Part shown: one piece after another, positions 1 to 11,893 of the stretch
Layout of the letters: each line of letters begins with the position of its first letter
Numbering within the stretch: the first letter of the stretch is position 1
Origin: Saposhnikovia divaricata
Lineage: Eukaryota; Streptophyta; Magnoliopsida; Apiales; Apiaceae
DNA: 64,000 nt
Direction of reading: 5' to 3'
Assembly (NCBI GenBank): GCA_036435485.1
Contig: CM071600.1
Span: forward strand, 159,662,546-159,726,545
Program-made: the position numbers and the translations under genes
The notes under the pieces: model-generated
Seen by the model: only the letters and a program-made list of their open reading frames with translations
What the model was told of the DNA's origin: nothing
Databases searched by the model: none

Positions 1-284
1 AAAGAAATGACAAAATAAATAAATAAAGTGCAAGCAAGGGAAAAAGGAGGAAGAAAAAGGACCAAAAATGAAAGAAGGAAAAGAATTAGGAGCTTGGAGC
101 AAAAGGAATATTTCAAGACAAGTGGAAGGTGGAGATCATCCCAACACATTAGCAAAGTGTATGGCCAAGATCAACTCTTCAAAGCTTAAGGGGGAAGGAA
201 ACAAATAGATGGCTAGGATTTCACCACCACACAACCCAAATGTATGGTGGGGATTTACCCAACACCCCCCTTAACCCTAATTTC

Positions 285-300
285 TATCCTATAAATACCC
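285..300 (+). promoter_or_regulatory. Putative LTR TATA box
   Basis: TATAAATA at 290-297 follows CTATCC and precedes a C-rich stretch. The same motif is at 8522-8529 in the 3' LTR. Its position inside the LTR fits the element's promoter. This is a sequence match only. Confidence 0.5.
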
Positions 301-910
301 CCTCACCCCCCTTGTATTTAAAAACTTAGATTTTAGGGTAGTTTTAATTTCTTGTATTTTCTTTAGTTTAAAATTTTGTAAACACTCCTATTATAATTAA
401 TGCAATTTTTGTTTTCTTTACTTCTTGTCTTGCTCTCTCGTTTATTTTAATTTCCTTACGTTATTTTCGTAAATCCAGTTGCTAACCACTTGGGGTTGAA
501 CGTAACGAAATTTAATTTCGTGTTCTTAATTGATAATTTTAATTATGCCCCTTTAAATCTCAATTTTATTGTGGGCCATTAATTTTAAAATCATCGTCTT
601 AGTTTTAATTTTCGTAGTTAATTTTTTTGTCTCATTTTTAACTTTTCAAAAAAAAAATTAAAAATTAAAAAAAATTAGTTTAATTAATTCTCAGTTTTTT
701 TTTGTTGTTTTCGTGTTGTTTTTAGTTTTTAATTCGAGGCCTTAGATTTTATTTGCAACCTACCCTGTTCCTTTTTCAAACCCAACTTATATCTCTGTTT
801 TCGATCAAAACCACAAAGATAGATAACAAAGCCTGTACACTGTTTTCTTAGCTTATTCTCGGTATTCTTCGTTTTGGTTTTCTTTGTTTTCATCCAATTT
901 AACGAACCCA

Positions 911-913
<3 letters not shown>

Positions 914-946
<33 letters not shown>
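914..946. repeat. CT microsatellite, short LTR allele
   Basis: A run of about 16 CT units in the 5' LTR. The matching run in the 3' LTR (9146-9197) is about 19 bp longer, so the two LTR copies have diverged in repeat length. Confidence 0.9.
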
Positions 947-949
<3 letters not shown>

Positions 950-2144
950 CTCCTTCTCCCCTACTCATGTTCGAATCAAAACCCACACACATCCCCCATT
1001 TTGTTCTTCTTTTCGCGTTGTTCACTTTCATTTAGGTTGTAGTTTTTGTGTTTAGCTTTTGATGTTTGAATCTGAATGCTTGTTGTTGTTGATGTTGATT
1101 TGACCCGACTGTTTCCTGAGTGGTGATCTACAATTGCGAGTTTAATTGTTAAATGTCTGAGTTGTGTTTCCTGAGTTGTATTCACTAAGTTCGACTGGGT
1201 AATTTAATTTGGTGATTTTGGGTTTTATTGTGTTTTCTGAATGTCTTCTGTGAATTTCGTAATGGGTGATTGACTGGGTTTAGTCGAATTTGTTTGATGA
1301 TTTTACGAAGTTCTGTCAATGTGTTTCTGGAGTCGATGGGCGAAATGCTGAGTTACGGTTTGGTGGTGTCGTTTTAGTTCATGTTTTGCAAGTTAAGTAA
1401 CTGAGTTTGTAGACCGTGAACTTAGTCGATTTTATTTTTTTTCTTTTTTTCTCCTGACTACGAGTTCTGTAATGGTTGAACTGCGTTTTTATTTTATGAG
1501 TTAAATAGGTTGATCGTTCGTGTTTTATGCTTTCGAATCGAGGTTGCTATTTATTGAATCCGTGTTAATTGTCTGATTGAGTTCGACTCGACTGAGTTGA
1601 GTTAATTTGCTGGTTTTACTGTTTGTTTCGAGATGTCCATGCTGCTGAGTTGCATTGTCCTTTGTTTTTTTTCCCTGGTTTGCTGAGTTCGTAGTTAGTT
1701 GTATTTTTAGTAGTGAGTTTAGTCCGACCTTTGTGAGTTTCCTGTGAGTCAAGTTCTGGTGGTTAAGATTCGAGTGGTTCTGTATATTGTTTGGAATTGA
1801 TAGATTTTTTTTTTAAAATAAAAAAAACGGAGCTTTAAAATAAAATCTAGTTTTAATTCAAATTTAGAACCTTTAGAATAATTGTTCATTTTACTTTTAA
1901 TTAATTAGTTTAGAATTAGAATAAAATTAAATTTTCTTTTAAAATTAGGTTAAATTTTCTTTTCGAAAATAATTAGTATAAAATCCAATCAAATTTCCAA
2001 ACCCAATTTGTTCTAATTCGATTAAATTAAATCTTAAGGTCTGCGAAAAAAAATAGTCCCTGAGGAACGAATCATAAATTTTACAACGAAACGAATTGTG
2101 CGCTTGCGATTCAAATTTAATTATTTCTTAGCACAACAAGTTTT

Positions 2145-2162
2145 TGGCGCCGCTGCTGGGGA
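2145..2162 (+). other. Primer-binding site, tRNA-Asp type
   Basis: TGGCGCCGCTGCTGGGGA lies six bases after the end of the 5' LTR. It closely resembles the Asp-tRNA primer site known from Athila elements. Confidence 0.8.
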
Positions 2163-3083
2163 CTAATTATTTTTCGCGCCTTAATTTTTAATTTTTCGAG
2201 TTAGTTTTATTTCTTGTCTTATTTTATTTCGTTCTTTTTAGAAAAGCTTGAGATTTCGGAACTCTTCTCAACGAAGCGTGGAAAAATTGGAATTTATGGA
2301 AAGCAAGCTTCGGTAACCGTATCTCACTCTTTTCGCCCTTTTTATTTTTAGAAAATCACAAAAAAATTGAAAAATCAAAAATCCAAAAAAATTAGTTGTA
2401 AATACATAATTGTTGCATCATGCATTCATCACGTAGGTGCACATCATGCTAGATTTTATTTTTTGTTTTTAAATTTTTCGTACCTATAATTGTGGTGATC
2501 GCTGGAGGACCCTAAGGTACATTAAATTTCTTTCTTTCTTTAGATTAAATCACGTAGTGTAAGCATCCATATTTGTTTATAATTTTTGTATATATCATTG
2601 TTTGCTGCATCATTTTGTAAATAAACATTAAGGGCATAGCCTCTCAAAAGATAAGGGAAGGGATTTCATCACTCTTTCCTTAGCCCAAAAACAATTTAAT
2701 CCCTCATTTTGCATACCTTGCCTTTAATAAAATTAATTAGACGTTTGCCCCTAGGAATTTCGCGCTCAATTAGGAAGGTGCTTAAGAAACGAAGTAATCT
2801 TTAATTATTCCTACTTTTTGGTGTCTAGGAAAGCGAAAGCTGACCTGGCCAATTAAGGTTTGGTGTCTAGGTTGGTGTTTAGCCTCTTGGCAATGCTTGC
2901 ACCTACCTGGCCAAGCCGGTTCGAATAATTATTGATTTACCTAGTTTTTGGTAGCCCTTACAGTTAGGAGCAAGGTCTAGTTATTTTATTAGGGAACCCT
3001 AGGTTTAGAATTTTTCTTTTAATTTTACACCCTTTCTTTTTGTATGTTTTAATTTATCGCACTTACTTGCTACGTGTTTCCTT
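2163..3083 (+). other. Untranslated leader of Athila-like element
   Basis: About 920 bp between primer site and gag with no convincing ORF. AT-rich, as is usual for the long leader of this lineage. No further signal recognised. Confidence 0.7.
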
Positions 3084-6000
3084 TTGTGGTTTATGCGAAC
3101 TACGTGGCGTAGGGATAATTCTTCTAGACTAGTGAGATCCTTCGAGACTTCTTCATCGTCTAATTCCGAGTCTTTAGATTATTCCGAACCCGTAGTAAAC
3201 ATGGCCATGTCTCTTAGGGACCGTTGCTATCCCACTCGTTCCGCCCAACCTTCGTGTATCACCCTTCCTCCCGTTAATGGTAATAATTTCGAAATTAAAG
3301 CTCACCACATCAGTATGTTACCTAAATTTAACGGGAGCGAGGGTGAGGACCCGTATCTCTTTCTTCATGAATTTGAGGAAGTTTGTGCCTTACAAAAGCT
3401 CCAACAATTAATCGAGGACTCGATTAGGCTTAGACTCATTAATTTTGCGCTTAAAGAAAATGCTAAGAAACGGTTGTATAGCCTACCGGTTAATTCTATT
3501 TCCACGTGGGAGGGATTTGTGGTAATTTTTCTTAAAAAATATTTTCCAAACCATAAGACTACAAGAATTACAAACGAGATAAATCAATTTCATCAAAAGG
3601 AAAATGAGTCTTTTTGGAAATATTTTGATCGTTTCAAAAATCTTTTATCACAATGCCCCCACCACGGAATAAAAAAATGGAGGCTTTGTAAGATCGTTTA
3701 TGAGGCCTTAGATGGACCAACAACCGCATTGTTGGAATCTATGTGCCAAGGAAAATTCATGGAGAAAGATGAGGACGAGGGTTGGAAATTTTTTAAAGAA
3801 TTAGCTGAGAAGACCATGTTGGGGGAGTCTACTAGGGAACCTAACAAGTCTAATGAGTCGTCTAGTTCATCTAAGGGTTTGCATTCGATTGGGAGTTCGA
3901 TTGCAACCGATGCCAAATTAGCCACTCTAACTAGGAGACTCGAAGCCCTAGAAACTAGTAAGGCCCCCTCAAATGTGTCTATGTGCCCTAATTTCAATCA
4001 AGGTTTTTCGGACTATCCCGCTTTTGATCAAGTTAATGCGGTGTCTCAACCACCCACTAGGAACGATCCGTTTGCTCCTACTTATAATCCCGGGTGGAGG
4101 AATCACCCGAACTTCTCGTGGAATCAAGGGCAAAGCTACCAAGCTCCGTCATCTTCTTTTCAACCTCCTTTTCAAAATGCTCCTTCTTTCCAAAAACCTA
4201 ATCAAAATTCTTTCTCGACTCCAAATCAAGGTCCCTTTCCAAACCCTACTCAAAATCCCGGTCCTTATCCGACTCAACTTTCTTATTCAAATCAAGCACC
4301 CGCCCACCCACCCGGCTTTAATGAGTCGGATAAGAGACTTAATTCTTTGGAAAAGACTCTTGATGCGCTTTTGAAATCAATGACTAATTTGGCTCAATCT
4401 CAACAGACCTTCATGCAAACCATGACTCAAGATAGGCAAATTTTGAATGCTAGTACTCAAGCCTTATCTAAGTTAGAGGTTCAAGTAAGTCAATTACCCA
4501 ACGCCATGTGTGAGCGAGAGAAGAATAAGTTCCCGAGTCAACCAGAGGTCAACCCTAAATTCCCTCTCAACCAAAGACCTCACGAAAATGTTAATGCTAT
4601 CATCTCTCTTAGGTCGGGAAACCAAGTTAATAATCAAGTAGGTGTCGAGTCTTCCAAGGAAGAAGAAGAAGAGTCAAATGTTGAACCGAACCCTACACTT
4701 GATCATTCAAACCTTACTCCAACTTCCGAACCTCTCGATTCATCTATTCTCACACATTCACCACTCGAACCTTCATCATCGAAATCCACTCCCGAGTCAT
4801 TAAATTCTTCTCTTAAATCATCCTCAACACCTAACAAATCTTCGAATATCGTTCCACTTTCCACTTCTCTTCCCGATGTGTCTAACGAACGAGTCTTTAA
4901 GCCTAAAGCTCCTTATCCTCAACGACTCATCCCTCGCAAACAATCACCTCAAGTAGAGAAGATTATGGAAGTTTTCAAACAAGTCGAGATTAACATTCCT
5001 CTTTTAGATGCCATTCAACAAATTCCTTCGTATGCCAAGTGTCTAAAAGATTTATGTACTCACAAGCGATCCACCCACGTTCCTAAGAAAGCCTTTTTGA
5101 CATCTCATGTTAGTTCAATTCTTTCGAACCAAATTCCAGTGAAATATAAGGACCCCGGTTGTCCTACTATTTCATGTGTCATAGGCAATACTTTCGTAGA
5201 TAAAGCTTTACTCGATTTAGGTGCTAGTGTCAATCTCCTTCCATTTTCTGTCTACCAAGCCCTAAGGTTAGGTGAGCTGAAGCAAACGAATATGACCCTT
5301 CAATTAGCCGATCGTTCTGTCAAAATGCCTAAGGGAATAATTGAGGATGTGCTAATTAAGGTTGGTGAATTCATCTTTCCGGTTGACTTTGTTGTCCTCG
5401 AGACCCAACCCGTCACGAATTCTAAGAACCAAATCCCGATTATTCTAGGACGACCTTTTCTTGCTACATCCAATGCCTTGATTAATTGTAGGGATGGTTC
5501 GATGAAACTCACCTTTGGTAATATGACAATTAACCTTAACATATTTAATGTCGGAAAAGAACCCAACGAGTTTTACGAGCAACCAATAGCGGTTAATCTT
5601 GTTGATGACATTGTTAATTGGTCTAACCTTTCGGATAGTGAGATTGAGTCTCTTCTCAATGAGGATTTCAAAGTCAATCATGAGTCTAACCGAGAGTATG
5701 TTGATTCGTTAAGAGATATGACCTCGGAGGAGATGTTGAGGGAGTTGGATGCCATTTGTTCCTCGTGGGAGACCAAACCCGAGGATGCTATTGTTGAACC
5801 CATTGTCAAAACTTCAGTTGGTGAACCACCTACATTCGGTGAGTTCTTAGGGGATTTGTTAGAAATTCGTTCCAAGTATGAGTTTCCACCCGAGGTTGTT
5901 AGTAGTGAGCCCGTTCTTAACACTTCCGTTCTTACGAGTTCCGTGGGTACACCACCTGCAATTGCCTTAACTCTTTATCATCCCGAATTTGATCAACAGC

Positions 6001-6254
6001 CGTTATGGAAAGAGGAACCCTTGTCTCATGTTATTCCTAGTGATTCTAACCCTAACCAGACTTTCATTATCTCTAATTTGCTTAAACGAAATAAAGAAGC
6101 CTTAAGTTGGTTTAGGGAGAACATTAGTGACAATTGCTCTTTAGGGTTGAATGATTCAATGTTAATTGAGAAAATCTGTGCTAATAAAAATTTTCACAAA
6201 TTTCTTGTTATTTTCTCAAAATTGCACCCGAATTTTCCTACCGGCATCGGCTAA
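3084..6254 (+). CDS. Gag-protease polyprotein, Athila-like, intact
   Basis: A 1056-residue ORF without stops. The more natural start may be the internal Met at 3093 (MRTTWRRDNSSR). Residues about 75-240 match the plant retrotransposon gag domain, including a YLFLHEFEEVC stretch and a W-E-x-F-V-x-x-FLKKYFP segment. Residues about 310-420 are rich in Pro, Asn, Gln and Phe. The retroviral-type aspartic protease carries D-L-G-A-S with the catalytic Asp near residue 711, followed by an ILGRPFLATSNA segment. The Athila norm is D-[ST/L]-G-A-S, so this looks functional. The ORF ends with no RT similarity. An intact frame in a copy without pol suggests that the gag-PR proteins are retained in this non-autonomous lineage; that is inference. 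Confidence 0.88.
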   Translation: MWFMRTTWRRDNSSRLVRSFETSSSSNSESLDYSEPVVNMAMSLRDRCYPTRSAQPSCITLPPVNGNNFEIKAHHISMLPKFNGSEGEDPYLFLHEFEEVCALQKLQQLIEDSIRLRLINFALKENAKKRLYSLPVNSISTWEGFVVIFLKKYFPNHKTTRITNEINQFHQKENESFWKYFDRFKNLLSQCPHHGIKKWRLCKIVYEALDGPTTALLESMCQGKFMEKDEDEGWKFFKELAEKTMLGESTREPNKSNESSSSSKGLHSIGSSIATDAKLATLTRRLEALETSKAPSNVSMCPNFNQGFSDYPAFDQVNAVSQPPTRNDPFAPTYNPGWRNHPNFSWNQGQSYQAPSSSFQPPFQNAPSFQKPNQNSFSTPNQGPFPNPTQNPGPYPTQLSYSNQAPAHPPGFNESDKRLNSLEKTLDALLKSMTNLAQSQQTFMQTMTQDRQILNASTQALSKLEVQVSQLPNAMCEREKNKFPSQPEVNPKFPLNQRPHENVNAIISLRSGNQVNNQVGVESSKEEEEESNVEPNPTLDHSNLTPTSEPLDSSILTHSPLEPSSSKSTPESLNSSLKSSSTPNKSSNIVPLSTSLPDVSNERVFKPKAPYPQRLIPRKQSPQVEKIMEVFKQVEINIPLLDAIQQIPSYAKCLKDLCTHKRSTHVPKKAFLTSHVSSILSNQIPVKYKDPGCPTISCVIGNTFVDKALLDLGASVNLLPFSVYQALRLGELKQTNMTLQLADRSVKMPKGIIEDVLIKVGEFIFPVDFVVLETQPVTNSKNQIPIILGRPFLATSNALINCRDGSMKLTFGNMTINLNIFNVGKEPNEFYEQPIAVNLVDDIVNWSNLSDSEIESLLNEDFKVNHESNREYVDSLRDMTSEEMLRELDAICSSWETKPEDAIVEPIVKTSVGEPPTFGEFLGDLLEIRSKYEFPPEVVSSEPVLNTSVLTSSVGTPPAIALTLYHPEFDQQPLWKEEPLSHVIPSDSNPNQTFIISNLLKRNKEALSWFRENISDNCSLGLNDSMLIEKICANKNFHKFLVIFSKLHPNFPTGIG

Positions 6255-8131
6255 TTCGTTTTTATTCCTTTACATCCCTCGTGAAATTCAGGTATGGGGG
6301 CGGAGTGTGTGCGTGTGTGTGTTGTTTTCTTTCGTAATTTTTAGAAACTTTCAGTCTCCGTCATCCCTTATCAGGTATTTTCCTCAACTTTCTCATTTAC
6401 TCATTTCTCTTGCATTTGCATACATTGAGGACAATGCATGATTTAGGTATGGGGGGGTTTTTAGTGTGTAAATATAAAAATTGAAAAAATCCAAAAAAAT
6501 TAAAAAATCAAAAAGAGTTCTTTTCGTATTCTAGTCTTGTTAATTGATTGCTAGTTGCTTGATGCACCCTTGCATGCTATGATAATCTTATGATCCATTA
6601 GCTTTTGTTTGAGAAGTGATTTGCTAAAGTTCTTGTTCACACACTTACACTAGCAAGGTGAAGCTAGTAGACTTAATTGAATTGTGCATGAAATTAGAAG
6701 GGCATGATTAGGTGTAAGATGATTTGGTCTTCATGCTTTGAGTACAAGTAGGTGCATTGAGGATACCATTTCTTGAGATTGATTATGTTTTACCACATCA
6801 AGTGAGTTTTGAGCCTATATGCACATCTTTTGCATTTATATTCGTTTGCTTGAGTGTCCACTTGTCATTTGCATCGCTAGCACTTGTTTGAGTTCCTTCT
6901 TGAAACGCATGACATTGATTGATGATAAAATGATAAAGGCATTTAGGAATAACCTATATTTCCAAAAATATCCACACCATGCTTATGTGATCAATTAGTT
7001 AACCCTTTGAGCTTAATCTTATTCTTTCGGTGACACACCACATTACTCGCCTAAGACCTTTTTCTTGTTTAGCCTTACGTATTTTTGATCCCATTTTGTC
7101 AAAAGCTAGTAGGAACTTAAGGGAGCAATAAGGTGTGTGAAATAGGGTTTACTTTTGTTCATAACTTTTGAGGAAATATTTGTTGTTACCTTGATAGTCG
7201 ATTTTCAAAATTAAATCTAAGTGAGGATTATTGTTACATTTATCTTAGCTCTCAAAAAAAAAAATATAAAGAAAAAAAATGAAAAAAAAGGAAAAGAAAA
7301 AGAAAAAAAGAATATATATACATGAGAGCATATTTATGTTTTTTGTAATCCTCCTTCATTACGACTATTCAAGGCTTTTTGTTGAAAATAAAAATAAATT
7401 GTGTGGGGAGGAAGTTTGGTGTTGTGCATGATATTCATGGTTACTACTAGCTTTTGACACTTCACCTTGCTTTGGCCTTTCTTGACATACCTTGTCCCTA
7501 GCCCCATTACAACCCTAATAAAGACCTTTTGATTGTCATTATTAATGTATGTTGTGATTTAAGTTGGGATGATACCAAGTGTCAAGCATGCATTTGATTT
7601 TGTTGGAATTGAGTGATACACTTACCCTTGTTCTTGAGTGAATATTCTTTTGTGAGTGAAAGGTGAGGTATTGCTTATTTGTTTTTTGCATAAGAGATCT
7701 CAAGTTTTGACTCTGATGTGTGCTCTTGTAGACTTAGCATGGTTACCAATAATTTTTGCACTTGACATGAACTGATAATCACTCTTGCATGGTTCTTTGA
7801 GTAGACTATGTGAATCCTTGCATTTTCCACACCAAGACTTTGCAACTTCATTTTGATTCTTAAGTTGATGTATCATGAGAGGACATGTATGTGTGGTGTG
7901 CATTGCCATGTGATCTTTTATACAAGCTAGATGGATTTTGTGGGTACATTCACTATAGGCCCTCACGAGACCTCACTCGTCCACTAGGGCTGCCAAGGGG
8001 TTTAAAGGGCTTGTTGCATATGCCAAATGCAACCGTCACACCTACGAAAAGGAGTATAGGACTTTGCATCTAGATTTTCATTTTGTTTTTATTTTCCTCG
8101 AGGACGAGCAAAAGATAGGTATGGGGGCATT
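6255..8131 (+). other. Non-coding internal remainder of Athila-like element
   Basis: Where autonomous Athila elements carry RT, RNase H and integrase, this copy has 1.9 kb without a supportable ORF. It holds two additional polypurine-like GGTATGGGGG motifs near 6290 and 6446 and an A-rich tract at 7250-7320. Stop codons are dense in all frames. Confidence 0.75.
8111..8131 (+). other. Polypurine tract
   Basis: AAAAGATAGGTATGGGGGCA-type purine run immediately before the TGATAAGTGC start of the 3' LTR. This is the expected plus-strand primer site, and the TATGGGGGCATT form is typical of Athila. Confidence 0.8.
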
Positions 8132-8516
8132 TGATAAGTGCATATTTTTGCATATTTTATCTACCTATTTATTGTTTGAACTCATGTTTTAATATTTTAT
8201 TTTGTTGTATTTCAGGAAAATCGTAAATAAATAAAGAAATGACAAAATAAATAAATAAAGTGCAAGCAAGGGAAAAAGGAGGAAGAAAAAGGACCAAAAA
8301 TGAAAGAAGGAAAAGAATTAGGAGCTTGGAGTAAAAGGAATATTTCAAGACAAGTGGAAGGTGGAGATCATCCCAACACATTAGCAAAGTGTATGGCCAA
8401 GATCAACTCTTCAAAGCTTAAGGGGGAAGGAAACAAATAGATGGCTAGGATTTCACCACCACACAACCCAAATGTATGGTGGGGATTTACCCAACACCCC
8501 CATTAACCCTAATTTC

Positions 8517-8531
8517 TATCCTATAAATACC
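8517..8531 (+). promoter_or_regulatory. Putative LTR TATA box (3' copy)
   Basis: TATAAATA at 8522-8529, the counterpart of the motif at 290. In this position it could drive readout into 10391 onward; that is inference. Confidence 0.4.
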
Positions 8532-9142
8532 CCCTCACCCCCCTTGTATTTAAAAACTTAGATTTTAGGGTAGTTTTAATTTCTTGTATTTTCTTTAGTT
8601 TCAAATTTTGTAAACACTCCTATTATAATTAATGCAATTTTTGTTTTCTTTACTTCTTGTCTTGCTCTCTCGTTTATTTTAATTTCCTTTCGTTATTTTC
8701 GTAAATCCCGTTGCTAACCACTTGGGGTTGAAAATAACGAAATTTAATTTCATGTTCTTAATTGCTAATTTTAATTATGCCCCTTTAAATCTCAATTTTA
8801 TTGTGGGCCATTAATTTTAAAATCATCGTCTTAGTTTTAATTTTCGTAGTTAATTTTTTTGTCTCATTTTTAACTTTTCAAAAAAAAAATTAAAAATTAA
8901 AAAAAATTAGTTTAATTAATTCTCAGTTTTTTTTTGTTGTTTGCATGTTGTTTTTAGTTTTTAATTCGAGGCCTTAGATTTTATTTGCAACCTACCCTGT
9001 TCCTTTTTCAAACCCAACTTATATCTCTATTTTCGATCAAAACCACAAAGATAGATAACAAAGCCTGTACACTGTTTTCTTAGCTTATTCTCGGTATTCT
9101 TCGTTTTGGTTTTCTTTGTTTTCATCCAATTTAACGAACCCA

Positions 9143-9145
<3 letters not shown>

Positions 9146-9197
<52 letters not shown>
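9146..9197. repeat. CT microsatellite, long LTR allele
   Basis: About 25 CT units in the 3' LTR, longer than the 5' LTR allele at 914-946. Confidence 0.9.
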
Positions 9198-9201
<4 letters not shown>

Positions 9202-10727
9202 TCCTCCTTCTCCCCTACTCATGTTCGAATCAAAACCCACACACATCCCCCATTTTGTTCTTCTTTTCGCGTTGTTCACTTTCATTTAGGTTGTAGTTTT
9301 TGTGTTTAGCTTTTGAAGTTTGAATCCGAATGCTTGTTGTTGTTGATGTTGATTTGACCCGATTGCTTCCTGAGTGGTGATCTACAATTGCGAGTTTAAT
9401 TGTTAAATGTCTGAGTTGTGTTTCCTGAGTTGTATTCACTAAGTTCGACTGGGTAATTTAATTTGGTGATTTTGGGTTTTATTGTGTTTTCTGAATGTCT
9501 TCTGTGAATTTCGTAATGGGTGATTGACTGGGTTTAGTTGAATTTGTTTGATGATTTTACGAAGTTCTATCAATGTGTTTCTGGAGTCGATGGGCGAAAT
9601 GCTGAGTTACGGTTTGGTGGTGTCGTTTTAGTTCATGTTTTGCAAGTTAAGTAACTAAGTTTGCAGACCGTGAACTTAGTCGATTTTGTTTTTTTTCTTT
9701 TTTTCTCCTGACTACGAGTTTTGTAATGGTTGAACTGCGTTTTTATTTTATGAGTTAAATAGGTTGATCGTTCATGTTTTATGCTTTCGAATCGAGGTTG
9801 CTATTTATTGAATCCGTGTTAATTGTCTGATTGAGTTCGACTCGACTGAGTTGAGTTAATTTGCTGGTTTTACTGTTTGTTTCGAGATGTCCATGCTGCT
9901 GAGTTGCATTGTCCTTTGTTTTTTTTTCCCTGGTTGGCTGAGTTCGTAGTTAGTTGTATTTTTAGTAGTGAGTTTAGTCCAACCTTTGTGAGTTTCCTGT
10001 GAGTCAAGTTCTGGTGGTTAAGATTCGAGTGGTTCTGTATATTGTTTGGAATTGATAGATTTTTTTTAAAATAAAAAAATGGAGCTTTAAAATAAAATCT
10101 AGTTTTAATTCAAATTTAGAACCTTTAGAATAATTGTTCATTTTACTTTTAATTAATTAGTTTAGAATTAGAATAAAATTAAATTTTCTTTTAAAATTAG
10201 GTTAAATTTTCTTTTCGGAAATAATTAGTATAAAATCCAATCAAATTTCCAAACCCAATTTGTTCTAATTCGATTAAATTAAATCTTAAGGTCTGCGAAA
10301 ATAAATAGTCCCTGAGGAACGAATCATAAATTTTACAACGAAACGAATTGTGCGCTTGCGATTCAAATTTAATTATTTCTTAGCACAACACAAAGACAGA
10401 AGGATGAATCAGAATAAGGTATTACTGTTCTAAATCAAGTCTTGTACATATCATAAGAAAAAATTATATGTAATCATTTTAATTTTCTTTGTGCATGATG
10501 TGGCAGAACCTGGTATTCCCAGAGTCTGGAACCTCAATGATCTTAGTCTACATAGAACATATTAGACAAAATCAATTTAAAAGTTAATAATACGTTCTGT
10601 GAATTATTGCCCTGAGTAATTAATTAGAATAATATTTGTCACCTAGATGAATTCTGAATTTTTATTTTAATTTCAAGTTTTTTGAATTCAAGAGGACAAC
10701 CAATACAGATTTGTCAAGATTTGTCAA

Positions 10728-11037
10728 GGACAAAATTGCACTGCACAGATTCCGTGAAACAGGTGAGAAAGCAAAGATTGAACTCTTATCGACCTCAGAG
10801 ATTGAACTCTAGTGCAAAATATTAGTTTGAAAGTAACTGACACATTCTATAGCATAAACACGCACATGTATCAGCCAACATAGATTTTCCCAAGGACAAA
10901 TTTGCACTACACAGACTCCGTGAATAGGTGAGAAAACAAAGATTGAACTCTGATCGACCTCAGAGATTGAACTCCAGTGCAAAATATTAGTATGAAAGTA
11001 ATTGACACATTCTATAGCATAAACAGGTACATGTATC
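10728..11037. repeat. Tandem duplication, period about 166 bp
   Basis: 10728-10872 and 10894-11037 are diverged copies that share GACAAA-TTGCACT, CCTCAGAGATTGAACTC and ACACATTCTATAGCATAAAC blocks. The first copy contains a plus-strand reading frame ending at a CAG|GTGAGA donor-like site. The second copy has a TAG at that point. Confidence 0.85.
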
Positions 11038-11893
11038 TTAGACATATTCACTTTCCTAAAGTACACGTCTACACCAGAACAACATAAATTTGGTTTCTGT
11101 ATAGATATTTCGGCGAGGAAGAATACCTACCAGCATTTCCAGATTGTAAAAACTATCCAACAATTGTAGGCTTTTAGAGAAACACATACCAACAATTGTA
11201 CTACGCTGCACTGCTTCCTTGATTTCCATGAATATAAAACTATAAAGTAGACAAGTAGGAAATTAATAGAAGAATGAGATCAAATTCAGAGCTAACACTG
11301 AACATGATTTGCAAAAATCAGGATAAAAAATAAAGCATAGGAAAAAACTCTAGAAATTGGCCAAACCTTGCAATAAATAGCAAAAGACACCTTTAAAAGA
11401 TAATATTAAATATGTAGGAAAAATCAAATCAGCCTAAGAAAAAGCCAATTAGTATGAAGAAAACCATTTTTTTTCTTTATAATTTTAAGGAATTAATAAG
11501 AAGAACCGCTACCTTTCCATTATTCTTTATATTATCATTAATTTTGTCCCGTCTAGCCTTAAATTCACTTTTCCACTAAACCATCTCTATAAATTTCCAT
11601 TATTTTTCCCATTCTTCACATTATTTAAGTATTTTACGTTCTTTTAATTTCCTTAACATTCGTCTTTATCGTCTATCATTGCATCATTAATCATTAATGT
11701 TGATATGGTTCTTCAGACTTGATGATTCAGGGTTTATGAAAAAAAGTGTACCTAGCACCAGGGAAAACATCTATTAAACATCTATTGGTTCAGCACCTGG
11801 CCATCAAATTGACAAATCTACTCTAAACTAAACAAAGAATACTGGTAAAAAAGTAGCCAACACACGTCTAAAGAAGACACACATATATATCGC

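Larger units (their letters stand above)
1..2138 (+). repeat. 5' LTR (partial) of Athila-like element
   Basis: Near-identical to 8233-10390. It ends in ACAACA directly before the primer-binding site. It holds a TATA box near 290, a CT microsatellite at 914-946 and long T- and A-rich tracts. Confidence 0.93.
1..10390 (+). mobile_element. Athila-like LTR retrotransposon, gag-protease only
   Basis: Ty3/gypsy element of the Athila type. Two LTRs (1-2138, truncated by the window edge, and 8132-10390) flank an Asp-tRNA-type primer site, one long gag-protease ORF, a 1.9 kb non-coding stretch and a polypurine tract. Window base 1 corresponds to 3' LTR base 8233, so about 100 bp of the 5' LTR lie outside. 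By eye the LTRs differ by about 28 substitutions over 2.1 kb plus a CT-repeat length change, which suggests a fairly recent insertion. No RT, RNase H or integrase is visible, so the copy must be mobilised by enzymes from another element. The left target-site copy is outside the window; the right flank begins CAAAG. Confidence 0.92.
8132..10390 (+). repeat. 3' LTR of Athila-like element
   Basis: Complete 2259 bp LTR running from TGATAAGTGC to TTAGCACAACA, with TG...CA termini. It matches 1-2138. Most differences from the 5' LTR are C/T or G/A transitions, consistent with decay of methylated cytosines. Confidence 0.93.

Noticed and set aside
729..1031. Antisense ORFs over the CT microsatellite in the Athila-like LTR (Arg-Glu repeats), also at 9085-9285
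   Set aside because: They are produced by the CT/GA repeat itself and differ with repeat length between the LTRs.
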